Below are positions 49,238 to 53,760 of a stretch of DNA of 53,760 bases, piece after piece. Each line of letters begins with the position of its first letter. The stretch's first letter is position 1. A model generated the notes under the pieces. That model was not told the origin of the DNA. It did not search any database and was given only the letters and a program-made list of their open reading frames with translations. A program made the translations under genes and the position numbers. Source of the stretch: JAVBOW01 sp031550125 (lineage in GTDB: Bacteria; Bacteroidota; Bacteroidia; Bacteroidales; Rikenellaceae); NCBI GenBank assembly GCA_031550125.1, contig JAVBOW010000001.1, positions 1-53,760 on the forward strand. Direction: 5' to 3'.

Positions 49238-49531
49238 ATGGAAACACTGAAAGACCTGCTCAAAGAAAGAGCCAAACTGACCGAAAAACAAGCCCTTGCC
49301 GCCATCGACGTTTTCCGCGGCTACCTGATCGACAAAGCCTACGATCCCGACATCATCGCAGACATAAAGATGAAAGCCCGGGTGCAGTACGACAAGCTGT
49401 CGGACAAAGCCGACACTGTGGCGGACAAGGTGACCGGCAAAGCCGAAGAGATCATCCACAAAGCCCGCAGCCAGGCTAAGAAAGCGGCGGACAAACTGTC
49501 GGAATACCTGGACGACGAGAAAAAGGAGTAG
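49238..49531 (+). CDS. small charged helical protein, unknown function
   Basis: A 97-residue protein rich in Lys, Asp, Glu and Ala with almost no aromatic residues in its second half. Residues about 50-90 look like an amphipathic helix of repeated heptad-like units (DKADTVADKVTGKAEEIIHKARSQ). There is no signal peptide or membrane helix. It resembles small stress-associated or cell-envelope YtxH-like helical proteins, but I cannot assign a family. It is followed by a hairpin AGCCGG/CCGGCT (49549-49564) and the long inverted repeat at 49625. Confidence 0.65.
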   Translation: METLKDLLKERAKLTEKQALAAIDVFRGYLIDKAYDPDIIADIKMKARVQYDKLSDKADTVADKVTGKAEEIIHKARSQAKKAADKLSEYLDDEKKE

Positions 49532-49624
49532 CGGAAGTTATCCGTGCCAGCCGGAAAGCCGGCTTTGTCGCCGGAAACGTGAAGTAAGAACGGCGCGCCT
49601 TACGCCGCCGCCGGGCATAGTTTC

Positions 49625-49668
49625 TAAAACGACGTGAGTTTTACCGAGGTAAAACTCACGTCGTTTTA
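49625..49668. terminator. 21-bp perfect hairpin between convergent genes
   Basis: A perfect inverted repeat of 21 bp (49625-49645 with 49648-49668) with a 2-base spacer. It lies between the convergent ends of the small helical gene and uvrA. A/T runs at the arm ends suit a bidirectional terminator. The remaining bases of 49532-49730 show the AGCCGG hairpin and no gene. Confidence 0.8.
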
Positions 49669-49730
49669 AGAATATACCTATACTTGTCGGCGAAATGTGT
49701 GAAAGAGTGGATCGATCAGACAAACCCGAG

Positions 49731-52553
49731 TTAAGGCCGGTCCAATATTTCCGAAAGGAAATTACCAGTATAGCTCTCCCGCGCCAGAGCGATCTCTTCG
49801 GGCGTACCCTGCGCTATTACACGGCCGCCGGCCTCTCCCCCGTCTGGCCCTATGTCTATTATATGGTCGGCCGTCTTTATCACATCCAGGTTATGCTCTA
49901 TTATTATCACGCTGTTTCCGCGGCTTATCAACTTGCCTATTACGTCCAACAGTTGACGCACGTCCTCGAAATGCAGGCCCGTGGTGGGTTCGTCCAAAAT
50001 GTAGAGCGTACTGCCCGTATCGCGGCGGGCAAGTTCGGCCGAGAGCTTTATGCGCTGGCTCTCGCCGCCCGACAACGTGGTGCATGGCTGACCGAGGGTA
50101 AGGTAACCCAGACCGACATCCTGTATGGCCTTCAGTTTGGCATGTATGGATGGGATGTTCTCGAAAAACTCCACGGCGCGGTTTACCGTCATGCTCAGCA
50201 CGTCGTTTATGCTCTTGCCTTTATATTTCACGGCCAGGGTCTCGCGGTTGTAGCGGTTGCCGCCGCACACTTTGCAGCGCACGTAAACGTCGGGCAGGAA
50301 ATTCATCTCTATCGTCTGCACTCCCGCGCCACGGCACTCTTCGCAGCGTCCGCCCTTGACGTTGAATGAGAAGCGCCCCGCCTTGAAGCCGCGTACCTGC
50401 GCATCGGGCGTAGCCTCGAAAAGTTTGCGTATATCGCCGAAGACGTTGGAATAGGTGGCCGGGTTGCTGCGCGGCGAACGGCCTATGGGCGATTGGTCCA
50501 CCACCACGAGTTTGTCTATATTATCCATGCCGGTTACGGCGGCGTGTTCCAGCGGCTGGTCGTAGGAGTTGTAGAGGTGGCGGCTGAGGGCGGGGCGCAG
50601 GGTGTCGCTGACGAGCGACGACTTGCCGCTGCCGCTAACTCCGGTAACGCATATCATCATGCCGAGAGGGAATTCCACCGTCACATCCCTGAGGTTGTGT
50701 CCCCTGGCTCCCACCACGCGGAGGGATTTGCCGTTGCCGGCGCGACGGGCGGAAGGGACTTCTATCCTGCGGCGTCCGGTAAGGTAATCGGCCGTTATGC
50801 TCTCCGAGGCAAGTATGGCCTGCATGTCGCCCGCAGCAACTATATGTCCTCCGCGCATGCCGGCCAGCGGACCAACGTCCACTATGAAATCGGCGCTGCG
50901 GATCATCTCCTCGTCGTGTTCCACCACTATCACCGAATTGCCGGCGTCGCGCAGCTCCTTGAGGCTGGCTATCAGCTTGCGGTTGTCCCTCTGATGGAGT
51001 CCGATGCTCGGCTCGTCGAGGATATAGAGTACGTTCACCAGTTTGGAGCCTATCTGAGTGGCAAGCCTTATGCGCTGGCTCTCGCCGCCCGAGAGCGAAC
51101 GCGAGGCGCGGCCCAGCGAAAGGTAACCCAGGCCCACGTCGGTAAGGAATCTCAGCCGCTCGCTTATCTCCTTGAGTATCTCGCGAGCTATGGCCGCCTC
51201 TTTGGAGGTTAGCGTCTCCCCCACCCCGGACATCCATCCGGCGAACTCCTCGATGCTCATGGCCGACAGTTCGGCTATATTCTTGCCCGCTATGCGGAAT
51301 TGGAGCGCCTCGCTCCTCAGGCGCGTGCCGCCGCATGCGCCGCACACGCGGCGCACGAGAAACTGCTCGCGCCATTTGCCGCCGTGTCCCGAATCGTCGT
51401 CCTGACGCTCTATCCATTCCGACAGGCCGTCCCACGCCATCATCTGCGGCCCCCGTGCGCCCGGATGGAGTTGCTGCATATCTATGCGCAGAGGCTCAGG
51501 ATCGCCGTAAAGCACTGCGTTAAGGGCGTTCTCGGAGAGGCTTTCCACAGGGTCGTCGAGCGTGAAATCGTGCAGTTTGCCCAGTGCCTCCAGTATGGCG
51601 AAAAGAACGCCGGCCCTGTATTTCCCGAGCGGCTCTATGCCTCCCTCGCGTATCGACCGGCGGGCGTCGGGAATTATTTTAGAGGTGTCGAACACGGCCT
51701 CGTCACCCAGGCCGTTGCAATGCGGGCAGGCGCCCTGCGGCGAATTGAAAGAAAAGGTGTGCGGCGCAGGGTCGGGAAAGGAAAGCCCGGTGGAGGGACA
51801 CATAAGGTGGCGGCTGTAATAGCGCACCCCGCCGGCGGAGTAATCGTAGACGGCCATGGAGCCTTTGCCTTGCCGCATAGCCTCGCGCAGGCTCTTGAGC
51901 ATCCTCTCGGCGGCGTCGTCCACCGCTTCCATACGGTCCACAACGAGTTCTATGTTGTGGGCTTTGTAGCGGTCGAGCTTCATTCCGGCGGCCAGCTCCT
52001 CTATCTGTCCGTCGACGCGGACATAGATATACCCTTTCTTGAGCAGCGACTCGAAAAGCTCGCGGTAATGTCCCTTGCGTCCCACCACCAGCGGCGCGAG
52101 GATGGCTATGCGGCGCGCCGCGTAGTGATCCAGTATAAGGCGCAGTATCTGCTCGTCGGTGTAATGCACCATCTCCTCGCCCGTGGCCGGCGAAAAGGCC
52201 CTCGAAGCGCGCGCGAACAGAAGGCGCAGGAAATCGTTTATCTCGGTTACCGTACCCACCGTCGAGCGTGGGTTTTTGTTTGTGGTTTTCTGGTCTATGG
52301 CCACGACGGGACTCAGGCCCGTTATGCTGTCCACGTCGGGACGCTCCATAGTTCCCACGAATTGGCGGGCGTACGCCGACAGCGTCTCCATATAGCGCCG
52401 CTGACCCTCGGCGTAGATGGTGTCGAAGGCGAGCGACGACTTGCCCGACCCCGAAAGACCGGTGACGACGACCAGCTTGTTGCGGGGTATGTCGATGCTG
52501 ACGTTGCGGAGGTTGTGTACGCGCGCGCCGGTTATCTTTATCTTCTCTTCCAT
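49731..52553 (-). CDS. uvrA: excinuclease ABC subunit A
   Basis: A 940-residue ABC ATPase dimer that detects DNA damage with UvrB. Two ABC modules each have Walker A (GLSGSGKSSL, 33-42; a second GVSGSGKSSLV) and an LSGGESQRI signature, with zinc fingers of the CPHC...CGAC type between them. Length is typical. It is four bases downstream of the lytic transglycosylase start region on the same strand. Confidence 0.97.
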   Translation of the reverse strand: MEEKIKITGARVHNLRNVSIDIPRNKLVVVTGLSGSGKSSLAFDTIYAEGQRRYMETLSAYARQFVGTMERPDVDSITGLSPVVAIDQKTTNKNPRSTVGTVTEINDFLRLLFARASRAFSPATGEEMVHYTDEQILRLILDHYAARRIAILAPLVVGRKGHYRELFESLLKKGYIYVRVDGQIEELAAGMKLDRYKAHNIELVVDRMEAVDDAAERMLKSLREAMRQGKGSMAVYDYSAGGVRYYSRHLMCPSTGLSFPDPAPHTFSFNSPQGACPHCNGLGDEAVFDTSKIIPDARRSIREGGIEPLGKYRAGVLFAILEALGKLHDFTLDDPVESLSENALNAVLYGDPEPLRIDMQQLHPGARGPQMMAWDGLSEWIERQDDDSGHGGKWREQFLVRRVCGACGGTRLRSEALQFRIAGKNIAELSAMSIEEFAGWMSGVGETLTSKEAAIAREILKEISERLRFLTDVGLGYLSLGRASRSLSGGESQRIRLATQIGSKLVNVLYILDEPSIGLHQRDNRKLIASLKELRDAGNSVIVVEHDEEMIRSADFIVDVGPLAGMRGGHIVAAGDMQAILASESITADYLTGRRRIEVPSARRAGNGKSLRVVGARGHNLRDVTVEFPLGMMICVTGVSGSGKSSLVSDTLRPALSRHLYNSYDQPLEHAAVTGMDNIDKLVVVDQSPIGRSPRSNPATYSNVFGDIRKLFEATPDAQVRGFKAGRFSFNVKGGRCEECRGAGVQTIEMNFLPDVYVRCKVCGGNRYNRETLAVKYKGKSINDVLSMTVNRAVEFFENIPSIHAKLKAIQDVGLGYLTLGQPCTTLSGGESQRIKLSAELARRDTGSTLYILDEPTTGLHFEDVRQLLDVIGKLISRGNSVIIIEHNLDVIKTADHIIDIGPDGGEAGGRVIAQGTPEEIALARESYTGNFLSEILDRP

Positions 52554-52557
52554 CGGC

Positions 52558-53484
52558 CTACTCCCTGAATTTCCTTTGGGGGATCCTTACGGTGAAGCTA
52601 TGCCCGGAAGGGTTCCGGCAGTCGTAGTCGCGGATCCAATGGTTAAGCTCGCGCAGCATTTTGTAGGTAGTGCCGTGACGGGCCGCGAACTCGGACCAGT
52701 CGATGGTCTTTTCGTCCGTCTCCACCTCTTTGTAGTTGTCCAGTGGTTTCTGGTACTCGTCCGGGGCTATGCTGAAACCGTATTTGGCAGGATCTTCGGC
52801 TACAAGTTTCCAGGCCAGTATGCGGAAGACGTAGCGCAGGGTCTCCTCGGGCATGAAAAGGTCGTAATAGTTGCCGATGCGTTGTTTGTCGGCACGTTTA
52901 CGCAAACCCGCCAGGCCCAGGTTATATGAGGCGGCGGCCATGGTCCACGAGCCGAAGGCGGCTTTGGCCTCGCGCAGATAGTCGCAGGCGGCTTGTGTGG
53001 CCTGCTCTATATTATAGCGCTCGTCTATCTCTCCCGTCACTATCATGCCCCGCGCCTTGCCCACCGACGGCATCAACTGCCACAAACCGGCGGCCCCGGC
53101 GGCGGAGACGACGTTGGGATTAAGGCCGCTCTCGGCCATGCATAGGTATTTGAAATCGGACGGGATGCCGTTACGGGCCAGGATAGGCTCGATGACGGGC
53201 AGGTATCGGGTGGTGGCAGCCAGCGTCAGCAATGTACGGGAATGCATGTAGCAGGTAACGGCCAACTCTTTTGCCAGGCTCTCGCGCGTGTCGTAATTTT
53301 CAAGCGGAACTTTTTCGCCCGCGAAATCCAATACGTCGGGCATGGGCGGGAAAACAGTCGCGGGGAGAACGTTCCGCATGCCCGAGGCTATCCTGGGCGG
53401 AGTGACCGCCGCCGGGACGCCCTGGGCCAAAAGCATTATGGGACAAACAATTGAAGACAACAATATCACAGAAAGCCGTAGCAT
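52558..53484 (-). CDS. lytic transglycosylase, MltD-like without LysM evidence
   Basis: A 308-residue exported enzyme with a signal peptide (about 1-21) that cleaves peptidoglycan between MurNAc and GlcNAc. The family 1 SLT core is at about 95-230; catalytic Glu118 lies in MAESGLNP, followed by AAGLWQLMPS, AACDYLREAK and AAASYNLGLAGL. No LysM repeat is obvious in the C-terminal 70 residues, unlike many MltD proteins. The ATG at 53482-53484 puts the signal peptide at the N-terminus; the upstream TTG at 53521-53523 lies in the promoter box. It shares an operon with uvrA (4-base gap). Confidence 0.88.
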   Translation of the reverse strand: MLRLSVILLSSIVCPIMLLAQGVPAAVTPPRIASGMRNVLPATVFPPMPDVLDFAGEKVPLENYDTRESLAKELAVTCYMHSRTLLTLAATTRYLPVIEPILARNGIPSDFKYLCMAESGLNPNVVSAAGAAGLWQLMPSVGKARGMIVTGEIDERYNIEQATQAACDYLREAKAAFGSWTMAAASYNLGLAGLRKRADKQRIGNYYDLFMPEETLRYVFRILAWKLVAEDPAKYGFSIAPDEYQKPLDNYKEVETDEKTIDWSEFAARHGTTYKMLRELNHWIRDYDCRNPSGHSFTVRIPQRKFRE

Positions 53485-53520
53485 AACATCATTATATAAA
53501 AATAAACGGGTAAAGTTACG

Positions 53521-53528
53521 CAAAAATA
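53521..53528 (-). promoter_or_regulatory. -7 box of the lytic transglycosylase-uvrA operon
   Basis: The reverse strand reads TATTTTTG, which matches TAnnTTTG, 37 bases before the ATG. The -33 region would fall inside the left arm of the long inverted repeat. Confidence 0.45.
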
Positions 53529-53540
53529 TAGAATCCGCCT

Positions 53541-53760
53541 AAATTTCTTCCCAACGTTAAACGCCAGCGCCGGGGCCGCTACAGCGCGCCGGCCCCGCGC
53601 AGGCGGGGGGGGTTGGGGGGTTATTTAATAAAAATATACCCCATGTTATCTCCGCCGTACGCCCCCAAAAAAAATTGCACCCCCCGCACCGCTCCCCCCC
53701 GCGCGGGGCCGGCGCGTTGGCGCCGCCCCGGCGCTGGCGTTTAACGTTGGGAAGAAATTT
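53541..53760. repeat. long inverted repeat reaching the window edge
   Basis: The first 36 bases (53541-53576) are repeated perfectly in inverse at 53725-53760. After a short mismatched stretch, CGCGCCGGCCCCGCGC (53585-53600) matches the inverse of 53701-53716. The loop contains long G/C runs and a short A-rich stretch (53621-53680). No ORF. It may be a MITE, an IS end or the edge of a larger palindrome that continues beyond the window. Confidence 0.85.

Noticed and set aside
1..53760. CRISPR array, rRNA operon, polysaccharide utilisation locus with SusC/SusD, prophage
   Set aside because: No regularly spaced repeat array, no rRNA sequence, no SusC/SusD-type genes and no phage structural genes were seen.
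53541..53760. Treating the terminal inverted repeat as an intrinsic terminator
   Set aside because: It lies upstream of the only adjacent gene, is far longer than a terminator, and has a structured GC-rich loop without a T-tract.

Overview
The window looks like a chromosomal segment of a GC-rich gut-type member of the Bacteroidota, most likely Rikenellaceae/Alistipes-like (the lineage is inferred, not proven). The evidence is: repeated -7 boxes of the form TAnnTTTG, lipoproteins with fimbrillin, GLUG and BACON domains, a MoxR/DUF58/BatA-BatB-BatC operon, TamB divergent from tsaD, sulfatases that need anaerobic maturation, and an [FeFe]-hydrogenase maturase (HydF). Ile is frequently encoded by ATA despite the high GC content.

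Layout. 1-1870 is an AT-rich accessory segment: the tail of an IS3-family transposase, a small unknown gene, and a tyrosine integrase. The integrase faces the 3' end of an intact initiator tRNA (fMet) at 1871-1946, as expected for one end of an integrated element. 2136-10606 holds two serine-type sulfatases around a large fimbrillin/GLUG surface lipoprotein, then a divergent HydF, an L,D-transpeptidase and a DUF1761 membrane protein. 10871-13264 is a small-protein/cysS/ndk operon. 13461-19548 is a reverse-strand moxR, DUF58, Bat operon with an unusual gene order. 19669-25924 carries a UvrD/PcrA helicase, nth, a BACON/PDZ/S41 protease lipoprotein and a DHH phosphoesterase. 26177-27881 is an MTA/SAH deaminase-like amidohydrolase with a DUF1573 protein.

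28077-34464 is a very tight tamB-exbB-exbD-tonB operon, divergent from tsaD-glycerate kinase-esterase-gltX (34548-39147). 40043-45740 is a seven-gene reverse operon: DUF362 ferredoxin, SIMPL, mnmD, cytidine deaminase, RluA-type pseudouridine synthase, glutathione peroxidase, and a third serine-type sulfatase. 45830-49531 carries RNase R, a GH43 glycosidase and a small helical protein. 49731-53484 is uvrA with a lytic transglycosylase.

Non-coding structure is rich. A dispersed intergenic repeat with internal palindromes occurs three times (10672-10848, 22168-22352, 26037-26170), with a fourth partial copy at 39981-40034. A 164-bp MITE-like element with terminal inverted repeats and a TAA target duplication sits at 39724-39887. 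Perfect 19-21-bp hairpins sit between convergent genes. The window ends in a long inverted repeat (53541-53760). No CRISPR array, rRNA, SusC/SusD pair, toxin-antitoxin pair or phage module was recognised. The most novel-looking items are the dispersed repeat family, the TamB/ExbBD/TonB linkage, the divergent HydF and the terminal inverted repeat.
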